From assembly GCA_030015575.1 (NCBI GenBank), contig CM057342.1, positions 618,789,348 to 618,853,347 of the forward strand: DNA of 64,000 bases, written 5' to 3'. Under the pieces are notes generated by a model that was not told the origin of the DNA, ran no database searches, and was given only the letters and a program-made list of their open reading frames with translations. Shown here one piece after another: positions 1 to 10,555 of this stretch (within the stretch, counting starts at the first letter, position 1; each line of letters begins with the position of its first letter). The position numbers and the translations under genes were made by a program. This stretch comes from Agapanthus africanus (lineage: Eukaryota; Streptophyta; Magnoliopsida; Asparagales; Amaryllidaceae).

Positions 1-157
1 GTGAGGTAGGGAAGCTACCGGCCAGGGATAACCGAGCAGGGTAGCTACAGGGCTGCCTCTTAGTGAGGGCTTAGATCCCCAGCGTCGAGAGGTAGGGAAG
101 CTACCGGCTAGGGATAGCCGAGCAGGGTAGCTACAGGGTTGCCTCTTAGTGAGGGCT
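1..157 (-). repeat. 86-bp tandem repeat in 3' region of the Tat-type Gypsy
   Basis: Two units are visible: GAGGTAGGGAAGCTACC starts at position 3 and again at 89, and GGGTAGCTACAGGG with GCCTCTTAGTGAGGGCTT recurs in each, so the period is 86 bp. The first unit starts at or before the window edge and the second is cut by Copia A at 157. The sequence GGGCTTAGA resumes on the far side of Copia A at 10416, so this is the 3' continuation of the Tat-type Gypsy whose pol lies at 10556-14158. Tandem repeats downstream of pol are common in the Tat/Ogre/Retand group (family knowledge). Confidence 0.7.
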
Positions 158-2372
158 TGTTGGGTTACTAGGCACTGCCATAAGGGTCTATAAGGCATCA
201 ACCATGCCGAATTTAAATTTTTCAAGTGCCGAACAACCTAAAGCGAGGATCTTTGCTAGAGTATTAGGATAAACATAGCATGTAAATAACTTTACATCTA
301 AGAGTTAGGGATTACAACCTTTATAGACCGGTCCTTCACTTCAAATAGCTCCGTGTAGTAGTCCCCTTCGCTGCGATCGTAAACTCCGGACTCTAGAGAG
401 GCTCTATGAATAAACGAACATGCTTGCTTTGATGACTTTGAGGCCGAAGATGATCTACGTCGAGGAGACACTAACTCAAGCTATTCCTTCACTAAGTCAT
501 GAACTTTGTGAAGAGAACACACTCTACTACATGGCAAGTGGTAGAGGATGAAGAAGTAGGAGGTGGGCTCACTTTAGAAATGATTTTCTCACTTTATTTC
601 TCATACCTCCATTGAGCTAGAAAGCTTTTCATGGAGCTTGAAGAAGAAGAAGAAGAACTCATGAATAATTCATCCAAATAAATTATTGCACCCATGGTTG
701 AGTTAAAGCTATCATGCTTAACTCATGTAGAGAATAAACCACACACTATGGTTAAGGGTTGGGTTTGATAAATATCTTTAACTAGACAAAAGAGTTGACT
801 TTGTCAAAGTTTATCCAAAAGCTTTTGTCCAAGCTTTAGCATAACAAACTCAATTTCTTTTGAATTAGCTTAACATAAATAGAAACCCTAACTTAACCCT
901 AGTATGGTATTAATCTCATACACCCATCTTGTATGTATCATCAAGCATGACACAATACATGTACACAAATATACATATCACATATATACAATGTGCACAC
1001 CAAGTGAGAAAAGAAATCATTAGTGAGCTAAATATTAGTTAATGTAATATAATATATCAAATATATATAATTATATATTAAATTATCAAATCAACTCTTG
1101 ATTTAATAATCCGGCTATATCACATATAACCGACTAATATGAAATGCAACATCTTATCGAATCAACGCTTGATCCGATAACTCGGCTATATCACATATAA
1201 CCAATCATGTCACACATCGCGAGAATAGAATGCGGTATCACATACACGCATCAATCTCGGTCCTGCACATATCACATATGCGCTCCTACTCCGTTTCTCT
1301 TGAGCCAGGAAACCTCTGTATAGGACTCTAAAGACTCGTCAATACGCCGTCAATAGCTGATGATCATATCAAACACCCACAAGCCGCAAGCGGTCTGCTA
1401 AACGTAACGGCCGCCCGGGTATTGAGCGATCATAAGATCTACAAGCAAGCCTGTTCGTACTCCTGTGAATCTAACCAGTAACACTCCCGTACAGTCCGGT
1501 CTCTTCGTCTGATATGTCGCATATCTCGCCTAGGGGTGGTAAACGTCAGACCCCAGTAGCTTGATAAGTCGTGTCGATATGAGGTCCAAAACAGTTCGAG
1601 AAACTACTGATAACACTTACCAGTAAATCTCAGCAACCCTGGCCAGGATTTCCAGTTATAGCCAATCGAACATAGTGCAACATCAACTCCCTATACCGGG
1701 AGAGACGAAACCCCTCATATCGCTCATTGCCTCCATGTGATTTGGGACTGTACCCAAAATCCACCGTTTTGCACGCCCTCTTGGACGTGGTATGATGGAA
1801 ATCAAAGCACAGTGGGAATCACACAAGACTCTATGACGATCTCGGGTCTACAGACTAACCTGTACCAGTGTCACCAGAGAACTGCCATCTGACGTGAGGT
1901 ATAATACCATCTAGGAGTTCTCGGCGAGTCCGTCCAGTGTACCCAGTCTCCACTGAGCACCTGTATACCTTCTCTGATGTCAAACACCAATGGATATGGG
2001 ATCATCCATCGCCCATCATATGGGTCAAGAAGCGCATACGCTAGTCTACTCTGGTATAACGCTAGTCTATTCTGGTATATCGATGCCCTGTCTCGATACA
2101 CCTACGACTAGGAACATTTGAAGGATGTACTTAGCGACTACTCTGTCCCTACTAGTATGATCTGCATCATAGTCCTGGCAGTCAAGTACTCATTCTTAGG
2201 GCTTTATCAACATGTAACATAGAGACAATCAGAGTACATGTTAAGATAAAGGGCAACCAGATAGCATACTATCATGTTGAGCAATAAAGTCCTCCCTATA
2301 CATGTCCAAGCATCCACTACAATATACATCATATGTACAATAATGGCCTTTAGGGCATACATATCACTAACA
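158..2372 (-). repeat. 3' LTR of Copia A
   Basis: It starts TGTTGGGTTACTAGG and ends CACTAACA. It is 2215 bp against 2193 bp for its partner; the gap is largely a 20-22 bp tandem duplication near 2042-2083 (CTAGTCTACTCTGGTATAA then CTAGTCTATTCTGGTATAT), absent from the other LTR. It contains two AT-rich palindromes with intervening CGGCTATAT/ATATAACCG palindromes at 1082-1204, which recur in every LTR of this family in the window. The TATA-like word near its promoter end (CCTCCCTATACATGTCC, about 2290-2306) is altered relative to the partner LTR. Confidence 0.93.
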
Positions 2373-2384
2373 ATCTCCCACTTG
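2373..2384 (-). promoter_or_regulatory. Polypurine tract of Copia A
   Basis: On the coding strand AGTGGGAGAT directly abuts the 3' LTR. The same word sits next to the LTRs of B (47217) and C (54585). In this lineage the last pol codons run through the tract into the LTR (CKWEIV in the frame at 2373-2422). Confidence 0.8.
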
Positions 2385-5175
2385 CACTGGGGCCATCTGT
2401 TGTGGTATCGCATACCCAACAATCAGCTGTGGTCGAAGTATCTCATACTCAACCATCCTATAAAAGTCTATACTGGGAAATAGGCCTTTGTGAGTGGATC
2501 CGCGCTGTTGTCCTCTGTGTCTACTCTCCTAACCTCGATCTCCCTGGAGATCAACCATCTCCATGATCAGGTGATACTACCTAAGAATATGTCTGGATCA
2601 CAGATGGGACGGGGGTTCCTAGGCCTAAGCCACAACTCCATTGTCACACAATGGTAGGAACGAAATTCATCTCATGAACTCAAATATATCCAGACTGCCT
2701 CTTTGGTAGCATCTTTGGTAACGATGTATCTTGCCTTTAATCGTCTAGTATGTCACGGTATCTAGTTTGGAACTCTTCCAACATACCGTCCTTCCACTGA
2801 GGGTAAAGACAATGCCTGCGACTGACATTCAGTCGTCCTTATCACCCTGGAACCTTTCCAGTGATTCTCCCCAGGATCGATTGATACCATCTCACTATAA
2901 CTAGTGAGAATCCTAACATCCAATTAGATCTATCTCATAGATCCATAACCCAGGATTTAGGAGGTATCATCTTGATCCTATATGGAGAATCATTGTGATA
3001 AGAGGAGATTGACCGAGCGTAGCATAGGAAACTCCTTCCCTATCAAGAGTACGTCATCCACATACTATACGAGGATCACCTTCATACTCCCTACTACCTT
3101 TTTTTATATACTTGGTTCATCTACCATTTTGATGAAGTCAAACTCTTTGTCTACTACATCAAAACAGATGTTCCAACTCCGCGATGCCTGATTTATCACA
3201 TAAAACATCTTGCACACGTTTCCGCTGCTCCCACTGTCTACGAAGCCGTCTGGCTGTGTACTTATAAACGCCCTCTTCCAAATCATCATTTTAGAAAAGC
3301 AGTCATGACACCCAACCGCCAGATATCGTAGTCATAGTATGTAGCAGTGGCAAGTAGGATCTGGATGGACTTAAGTATAGCTTTGAAAGTCTCAACTTTT
3401 CCATGTACACCAAGTAATCTTCTCAAGATATACTTGCTCCTGATGGGGATTTAACCCTTCAGATAAAGCAACCAAAGTACATACTTTATTGGTGTATAAG
3501 GATTCCATCTTAGATCGCTAAGCATCCAGCCATTCTCACAGAGTCCCCACTCCTGATGGCCTGCTCGAAACTAGTTGGGTCATTATCTCATGATGCAATT
3601 CTCTCTCCCACTGTCATAGAGAAACCGAAGTATCTCTCAGGTGGATGAGGAACCCTACCAGATCGGCAGAGAGGCTGAGGTCTGTTGGAGACCATTGAAT
3701 CCTCCGGTTCAACCAAATCATCAGCTGCAGTTTGTATAGCTGGAACTCCTTCCAGTTCTACCTCATGACCACTAATTTCTTAACAAGAAATTCCCTTTCC
3801 GAAAGGTGGCATGCTGAGAAAACATCTTTTGTTTCTCAGTTTGGTAGAAGATATTCCCTTGAGAATGCTTGGGATATCCAACAAACTTCCACAGAACCGA
3901 CCTTGCCTCGAGCTTGTCCGGATTTTGCTTTTAACATAGGCCGGACAACCCCAAATCTTAACTTCCTTAAGAGATGGGCTCTTCCCATACCATATCACAT
4001 ATGGAGTGGTAGGCATCTGATTTGGTTGGAACCCTATTCAATAGGTATGCAACTTCTCAAGTGCATAACCCCAAAAGAAAATAGGCAACTCAGTAGTACT
4101 CATCATAGAGCACACCATATGACATAGGGTGCAATTGCTCCACCCTGATACACCGACGTACTGTGGTGTATACGGAGGAGTAATGCTGAAAGAGAATCTC
4201 ATTCTCCTTTAGAATAGTCCAGGAATTCCGTGCTCAAGTATTCTCCTCCTTGATTATATCAAAGGACATAATACTTATACCCGTTTTTGGTTCTCTACTT
4301 CTGAAGTACAAAGAACCAATCTTGGCATGTGTAGACAGGGGACCTCATACATCATCATGTATCAATCCCAAGAGTTCACTAACTCTTTCTCTGTTTCCAA
4401 TAAACAGAGCTATGGTCATCTTATCTTTGTGATATGACTGGCAAGTTTCACAAGATGTAAATTCAAACTAATTTAAATATGTATCTAAATGTAACTTAGC
4501 TAGTTGGGTCACATTGATATGACTTAGTCTACAAAACATCAAGAAGGATTCGTTCATTTCTGAACTCTTCCTCTGGTGTGCGTTCTGTACATTAAGAACT
4601 GTGGTTTGATTTAGAACGTCTATACCTTTAGATAACGTGCCTGAACTGATCAACTCTTAATATAAGAAATGTTCAAAACATTATCCAACAATACAAAATT
4701 ATATCCTTCTTTACTAATAAAGAGACTGATATGATGTCGTATATCAGGTTCGGTATCTAATAACATTCGTTTAGAATCAATGTATTCTGGTAATACAGAG
4801 TGATAACTGCCAACAGATTTGGCTGCAACACTTGCATCATTTCCAACTCTTGAAACTTATCACCCGTTCTCGGTTCTTTACCTATCTGTAGCCTATGTAA
4901 AAAATTATATTTGCGGGATCCTGATCCGGTATCTCATACCCAGGACGTAAAGGATAATGAGAAGCAGTTCTCGGTAATGAACACACCCGAAGAAGATGCA
5001 TCAACATGTACTTTCTTCGTTTGGGCGGCACGGGAATTCTGGTAATCCCCTATTTCATGCTCTGTCTTATAACAATTATAAGTTGGAGCGGGACCAACGT
5101 TCCTTAGCGCAGTATAATAAGCGGGTTCGGTCAATACATCCGTATTATTATCTTGATTAAGGCGTGACATGGTCG
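2373..5175 (-). pseudogene. Decayed Copia gag-pol remnant of element A
   Basis: Pieces of a Copia polyprotein follow each other on the minus strand in normal order. Positions 5170-4930 hold a short N-terminus (RLNQDN..LTEP), a cysteine-containing patch, and then the protease approach ENCFSLSFTSWV, where a stop precedes the DTG triad. About 4653-4468 is the pre-integrase region (GTLSKGIDVLNQ, CRLSHIN). About 4300-3780 is integrase, ending with PTTPYVIWYGKSPSLK and IWGCPAYV. About 3600-3104 is RT, with a piece reading QASRSWNICFDVVDKEFDF. RNase H between 3000 and 2400 is reduced to scraps. Frames change several times, there are many stops, and the YVDD box is not readable. A normal Tork-like polyprotein is about 1300 residues; this is under two-thirds of that. 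No functional product is expected. Confidence 0.85.
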
Positions 5176-5205
5176 CTACCTGGAAAGAAAGAGAGAAGAA
5201 AACAC
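5168..5205 (-). promoter_or_regulatory. Conserved 3' splice-site-like signal before the Copia A start codon
   Basis: On the coding strand a pyrimidine run (TTTTCTTCTCTCTTTCTTTC) is followed by CCAGGTAG and then CGACC and ATG (ATG at 5170-5168). The same layout, pyrimidine tract then YAG|CGACC, occurs in B (50417-50439), C (57366-57400) and D (14489-14515). I infer an acceptor site that joins the leader to the coding region. No donor can be assigned from sequence alone. Confidence 0.5.
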
Positions 5206-5607
5206 TCAGTGTATACTCTTGCAAGATTAGATTGGTTATTAATATATCTAATCAGGATGTCTCCCACTGTTTTAGTCAAATCTTCCTTCAAACCCTAAAA
5301 GGAAAGACTAGCCGGAATTAATTACACCCTACAAGTTCGCCAATCTTTCAGCCAGGTCAGTGCCGGTACTTTGAGGGAGGTTCCCCGTGCTTTCGAACGG
5401 TCCTAATTAAAATAAACCTCGTTTTCTCAGGGGCGTAACCCCGTTGACACCTTTCTAGACACCTACTTGATCGGCTAATTGTAATGTGTAAAACTCTCCC
5501 AAGAGTAACTCTTACTCGCAGTGGGTATCGGGATCCAACTATCTCATAGGAGGTATGCAATCTCATTGCAAATTTCAACACTTGAAATTCCCGATAATGC
5601 TTTACCC

Positions 5608-5885
5608 CTAGCAACTTATGACCTTGGCTAAGGTGAACAAATCATAAGCGCTAGCCAAGTTCAACCCGTCATTTCCTGATTGAATTAAACCCACCCGCAC
5701 GACCCTTGGCTAAGGTCAACAAAGTCGCACGACTACCCTAACTCAATCGCATCATATGCTTATACAGATAAGCACTAATTAGCTACCGCACACTACGCCT
5801 TGGCTAAGATCAACAAACGTAGCATGAATACTAAGTAGTACTTATCTGAAATGACGGAGGGCTACGACAGGTTTTTAAGAAAACC
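5608..5885 (-). other. Conserved stem-loop cluster in the Copia A leader
   Basis: Four inverted repeats in order (given on the plus strand). 5608-5654: CTAGC..CTTATGA pairs with TCATAAG.GCTAG. 5696-5731: CG..CGAC with GTCG..CG. 5793-5822: CTACG with CGTAG. 5870-5885: GGTTTT with AAAACC. The first three enclose a near-identical core, CCTTGGCTAAGG followed by a CAACAAA tail, and the core can itself pair (CCTT/AAGG). Between the third and fourth lies AAATGACGGAGGGCTACGAC, identical in C and D. The stems differ between elements by paired changes, which points to a structure kept by selection. Confidence 0.7.
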
Positions 5886-5957
5886 CTTTGCGTAATGAAC
5901 TTGATATCGTTGTAGAATCGAGTGATTTTGAAAAGGAGTGTTTTTTTAGGCTTTTAC

Positions 5958-6240
5958 TAGTTTCTCTAAAGAGGTCACTCCCGGTGAAGAGATCTCGGCT
6001 CTTTCCTTATCGAATAAGGTGCAGGATATTTCACAAATACCACTATGCAAAGCAAAAACTAGAAAAGCAATCAAAAGACAAACCGAGTATGTAGCATCTG
6101 CTAGTTTCGCTAAAGAGGTCACTCCCGGTGAAGGGATCTCGTCTCTTTCCTTATCAAATAAGGTGTTGGATATTCTATAAGGAATACCGCTATGCAAAGC
6201 AAGAACTAGAGCTACCAGTTTTTTAAACAAGTTCCTACAA
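5958..6240 (-). repeat. 144-bp tandem duplication in the Copia A leader
   Basis: TAGTTTC.CTAAAGAGG followed by TCACTCCCGGTGAAG starts at 5958 and at 6102. Each copy carries CCTTATCGAATAAGG or a close variant, itself a small palindrome. Copia C has the same duplication with a period of about 147 (58168 and 58315), so it predates the split of A and C. D lacks it. Confidence 0.75.
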
Positions 6241-7456
6241 CATCTTTAGGTTTCTTTTAGTTTCATTAATCTCATTAATGAAGTCCCATTTTATTATGCT
6301 TCCCAAGCATCCGATATGAAACGAAATCAACAATATATAATATATATCACATATATAATATAAACATTCGTCTCAGGCAGTAATATGATCTCATCACAGA
6401 ACATTGCAGCAGAAGAACATTTATTAAATATTGGATAAACTAGGATTTCCGTGTTTTATATCAAGCTCGTATAAAACATGGATTCCACGGTCGCGATGAA
6501 TAGCCAAACCCACATCCTTAGACCCCTACGAGAGTGGCAAGTAACCCTGCCTATTCTAGAGTTAGGAGACCCGGTCTCGACTCCTCGAGATAGTCTTCCA
6601 CTGGACCCTAGAACCCGGTTACTTGTGCTCCCCGCCTTGGGTCTATCCTAATGCGGAAAAGTAAATAATATACAATGGTGACATCATCCTCAACCCGGAA
6701 GTGCCTCAATAAAAGAATATTACATACAATGAATTTTACATGAATGAAAATTAAAACCCTCATCTCACATAAAACCCCCGGCTATTCAAAACACGACGAT
6801 CCAATATAACATATCACAGCAACACATAACATCACGTGTCATCAACGTAAGTAAATATGCGTATCCCAATTGTCGTTGATGTATAGCAACGAAACCGGCG
6901 ATACACCACATATTACACTTACGGTCGCAGAAAAGAAAGTGTAAAACTACAACAGTTGGAATCCGCAACCTTTTTAGACATCACATGCCTAACCAAATGA
7001 ATTCCTTAGACATCGCATGCCTAACAATTATAAACCCCGCATTTTAGTCTCGATCTCGAAAATACTTTTCAATATCTAGTCGGGCAATTCAACAAGATTC
7101 CTGACATCCTGATCGAATGCTCGTCGGAAACTTTAGTAGACGGCCGCACCCCTGATGCCGTCGACGAAGTGCACTAAGGCGGAACACCGCTGCCGCGAGC
7201 ACCCGAACAGATGCGTTTGGCGACGGGGTTCTCCTACAATCACTTGGTCGGGGCTATGGGGCGTGGCTATCTATTAAGTTTACGTGCTGAGTATCCGCGT
7301 ACGCTACGTGATTGCGACGGACTTTTTATCGCATCAAAATCCCGTGGCAACCGATCAAATGAGACTAAAAAACGCTAGATTTATAACATTCAAATTAGTT
7401 ATCTCATAACTACTTATGGATTCCAAATATTGTATCATATTCCAGATAAATAGACA

Positions 7457-8060
7457 ATGTTAAACTTTCCGATCGAATAAACAAACACCCAAGAATTCCC
7501 AAATAGCTCAACACTTGAGCGGAGTTCAAAAAGTCCCAGAACATGTCACAGTCGCTATGAACCAGCCGTAGAAGGGTCAAACCAACGCCTCACATATGGC
7601 AACGCTAAACTACCACAAACCAAATGGTTCAGTGGCGGTTTTGACGGTCACATAATCGAGTTAAAGTTACGTTCTTCTAGAGGGTCCACAGATTCGCTTG
7701 CATGATTTTCTGAAAGTTTTTAACTCTGGAAAAATCCAACACTTGAAAGTTTTCCGACAGGGGAAAAAATGAGTTATTGATATCCGTTCGAATCTTTTAA
7801 CAAGTTCAAAATTACCCGAAAAACTAAACGATGTTAAACTTTCCGATCGAATCAACGAATTCTTTAGATCTCCAGAAAACACAACACTTGAGTAATATAA
7901 AAAAAAATTCCCAGAAGCAGTAGCAATACCTACGGTTGTATTGTTAAAGTACGATCCCTCACTCATCATGTTCGGCCGTGGAACCGCCGCCAATTGCTTG
8001 GTTTGGCCGTGGTTCCGCGGTGATTTGATAGAGTTAGGGTGTCGTACTTCACAGATATCC
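7457..8060 (-). repeat. Diverged 374-bp duplication next to the Copia A primer site
   Basis: ATGTTAAACTTTCCGATCGA occurs at 7457 and 7831, followed in both copies by CAACACTTGAG and a TTCCCAGAA / GTCCCAGAA motif. The second copy is the one closest to the primer site and carries the GC-rich element at 7975-8025. Confidence 0.6.
7973..8026 (-). other. GC-rich repeated motif near the Copia A primer site
   Basis: CGGCCGTGGAACCGCCGCC is followed by TGGCCGTGGTTCCGCGGTG, two related GC-rich words about 200 nt from the primer site. Copia D has the matching pair (CGGCCGCGGATCAGCGGCC and TGGCCGCGGTTCCGCGGTC) at 16297-16350. The position suggests a dimerisation or packaging signal, but that is inference. 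Confidence 0.4.
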
Positions 8061-8209
8061 ATAGAATCACCTGCTTAATTTTCTGAGTATTTTTAATACG
8101 GAAAAAACTATCTTTTTAAAAAAATTCCAGAGAGGGGGGTCCAAAAAGATGTTTCGGGGTTCGATCAGACTTTTAACTTCGTCTACACTTCGCCTAATAC
8201 TCTAGCTAG

Positions 8210-8221
8210 GCTCTGATACCA
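8210..8221 (-). promoter_or_regulatory. Primer-binding site of Copia A (initiator tRNA-Met type)
   Basis: The coding strand reads TGGTATCAGAGC one base from the LTR boundary at 8223. This is the usual plant primer site complementary to the 3' end of initiator tRNA-Met, and it fixes the element as minus-strand. Confidence 0.9.
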
Positions 8222-8222
8222 T

Positions 8223-10415
8223 TGTTGGGTTACTAGGCACTGTCATAAGGGTCTATAAGGCATCAACCATGCCGAATTTAAATTTTTCAAGTGTCGAACA
8301 ACCTAAAGAGATGATCTTTGCTAGAGTATTAGGATAAACATAGCATGTAAACAACTTTACATCTAAGAGTTAGGGATTACAACCTTTGTAGACCGGTCCT
8401 TCACTTCAAATAGCTCCGTTTAGTAGTCCCCTTCGCTGCGATCGTAAACTCCGGACTCTAGAGAGGCTCTATGAAGAAACGAACGTGCTTGCTTCGATGA
8501 CTTCAAGGCGGAAGATGATCGACGTCGAGGAGACACTAACTCAACCTATTCCTTCACTAAGTCATGAACTTTGTGAAGAGAACACACTCTACTACATGGC
8601 AAGTGGTAGAGGATGAAGAATTAGGAGGTGGGCTCACTTTAGAATTGATTTTCTCACTTTATTTCTCATACCTCCATTGAAGGTAGAAAGCTTTTCATGG
8701 AGCTTGAAGAAGAAGAAGAAGAACTCATGAATAATTCATCCAAATGAATTATTGCACCCATGGTTGAGTTAAAGCTATCTTGCTTAACTCATGTAGAGAA
8801 TAAACCATACATTATGGTTAAGGGTTGGGTTGATAAATATCTTTAACTAGATAAAAGAGTTGACTTTGTCAAAACTTATTCAAAAGTTTTTGTCCAAACT
8901 TTAGCATAACAAACTCAATAACTTTTGAATTAGCTTAATATAAATAGAAACCCTAACTTAACCCCGGTATGGTATTAATCTCATACACCCATCTTGTATG
9001 TATCATCAAGCATGACACAATACATGTACACAAATATACATATCACATATATACAATGTGCACACCAAGTGAGAAAAGAAATCATTAGTGGGCTAAATAT
9101 TAGTTAATGTAATATAATATATCAAATATATATAATTATATATTAAATTATCAAATCAACTCTTGATTTAATAATCCGGCTATATCACATATAACCGACT
9201 AATATGAAATGCAACATCTTATCGAATCAACGCTTGATCCGATAACTCGGCTATATCACATATAACCAATCATGTCACACATCGCGAGAATAGAATGCAG
9301 TATCACATACACGCATCAATCTCGGTCCTGCACATATCACATATGCGCTCCTACTCCGTTTCGCTTGAGCCAGAAAACCTCTGTGTAGGACTCTAAAGAC
9401 TCGTCAGTACGCCGGCAGTAGGTGATGATCATATCAAACACCCACAAGCCGCAAGCGGTCTGCTAAACGTAACGGCCGCCCGGGTATTGAGCGATCAGAA
9501 GATCAACAAGCAAGCCTGATCGTACTCCTGTGAATCCAACCAGTAACACTCCCGTACAGTCCAGTCTCTTCGTCTGATATGTCGCATATCTCGCCTAGGG
9601 GTGGTAAACGTCAGACCCCAGTAGCTTGATAAGTCGTGTCGATATGAGGTCCATAACAGTTCAAGAAACTACTGATAACACTTACCAGTAAATCTCAGCA
9701 AACCTGGCCAGGGATTTTCAGTTATAGCCAATCGAACACAGCGCAACATCAACTCCCTATACCGGGAGAGACGAAACCCCTCCTATCGCTCATTGCCTCC
9801 ATATGATTCAGGACTGTACCCAAAAGCCACCGTTTTGCACGCTCTCTTGGACGTGGTATGATGGAAATCAAAGCACAGTGGGAATCACAAAAGACTCTAT
9901 GAAGATCTCGGGTCTACAGACTAACCTGTACCAGTATCACCAGAGAACTGCCATCTGACGTGAGGTATAATACCATCTGGGAATTCTCGGCGAGTCCGTC
10001 CAGTTTACCCAGTCTCCACTGAGCACCTGTACCTTCTCTGATGTCAAACACCAATGGATATGGCATCATCTATCGCCCATCATATGGGTCAAGAAGCGTA
10101 TACGCTAGTCTACTCTGGTATATCGATGCCCTGTCTCGATACACCTACGACTAGAAACATTTGAAGGAAGTACTTAGCGACTACTCTGTCCCCACTAGTA
10201 TGATCTGCATCATAGTCCTGGCAGTCAAGTACTCATCCAAAGGGCTTTATCAACATGTAACATAGAGACAATCAGAGTACATGTTAAGATAAAGGGCAAC
10301 CAGATAGCATACTATCATGTTGAGCAAGAAAGTCCTCCTTATATATGTCCAAGCATCCACTACAATATATATCGTATGTACAGTAATGGCCTCTAGGGCA
10401 TATATATCACTAACA
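8223..10415 (-). repeat. 5' LTR of Copia A
   Basis: It has the same termini as the left LTR and is followed by the GGGCT target copy at 10416-10420. The best TATA box (TATATAAGG on the minus strand, 10337-10345) lies only about 70 bp inside the LTR end. U3 would therefore be about 100 bp, leaving over 2 kb as R and U5, an unusual distribution. The LTR also contains CTCCC/GGGAG and AT-rich palindromes kept across the family. Confidence 0.92.
10337..10345 (-). promoter_or_regulatory. TATA box of the Copia A 5' LTR
   Basis: TATATAAGG on the coding strand, with equivalents in B (CCTCTATATATATG on plus near 47136) and C (CCTCCCTATATATG near 54503). Its constant place about 70 bp from the LTR end across copies supports the call. 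Confidence 0.5.
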
Positions 10416-10420
10416 GGGCT

Positions 10421-10555
10421 TAGACTACAAAGAGAGAACTCTTCTTTTTGCAATGTTCTAACGTTCCCTTCTTGTTATTCAGATGAAATGACTCCTTAGA
10501 AAAAAAATTACATTGTCTTTGTGGAAGGAGAGGTGTACACTCATATGTATTGAGT
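10421..10555 (-). other. Region downstream of Tat Gypsy pol
   Basis: It lies between the last pol codons (about 10556) and the Copia A insertion. It holds a purine-rich stretch on the coding strand (TTTTTTTCTAAGGAG at about 10490-10510) and no reading frame of note. By position it is 3' untranslated sequence of the Tat element. Confidence 0.5.

Larger units (their letters stand above)
5206..8209 (-). other. Long non-coding leader of Copia A
   Basis: About 3 kb lie between the primer site and the first coding remnant with no gag-like reading frame. Parts match the leaders of C (57400-58921) and D (14516-16538) closely, for example GCTGACACC / GTTGACACCTTTCTAG near 5445 and the hairpin block at 5608-5885. 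Open frames here, the longest being 131 codons at 7667-8062, resemble nothing and are not shared as proteins between copies. The leader is best read as structured untranslated RNA and/or intron. Confidence 0.7.
158..10415 (-). mobile_element. Complete but dead LTR retrotransposon Copia A (Tork-like)
   Basis: Two long direct repeats (158-2372 and 8223-10415), both TG...CA, bound a 5.85-kb interior. The element is flanked by the 5-bp target duplication GGGCT (153-157 and 10416-10420), proof of integrase-mediated insertion. The coding strand is minus: the primer site lies at 8210-8221 and the polypurine tract at 2373-2384. The host site is the 86-bp repeat of a Tat Gypsy. The pol remnants place it in the Tork-like part of Copia. 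gag lacks its capsid part and pol is full of stops, so any mobility needed proteins from elsewhere. The two LTRs look similar over their full length by eye, with one obvious 22-bp length difference; I could not compute identity. Confidence 0.93.

Noticed and set aside
5357-5614. 85-codon frame with a similar frame in Copia C (57547-57780), suggesting a conserved small protein
   Set aside because: The two are similar because the leader DNA is homologous. The C frame starts at a different ATG, D does not keep it, and the region lies upstream of the acceptor-like site.
7667-8062. 131-codon frame near the Copia A primer site as a possible gag replacement
   Set aside because: No gag motifs; the matching leader of D does not preserve the frame; the region is a degenerate DNA duplication.
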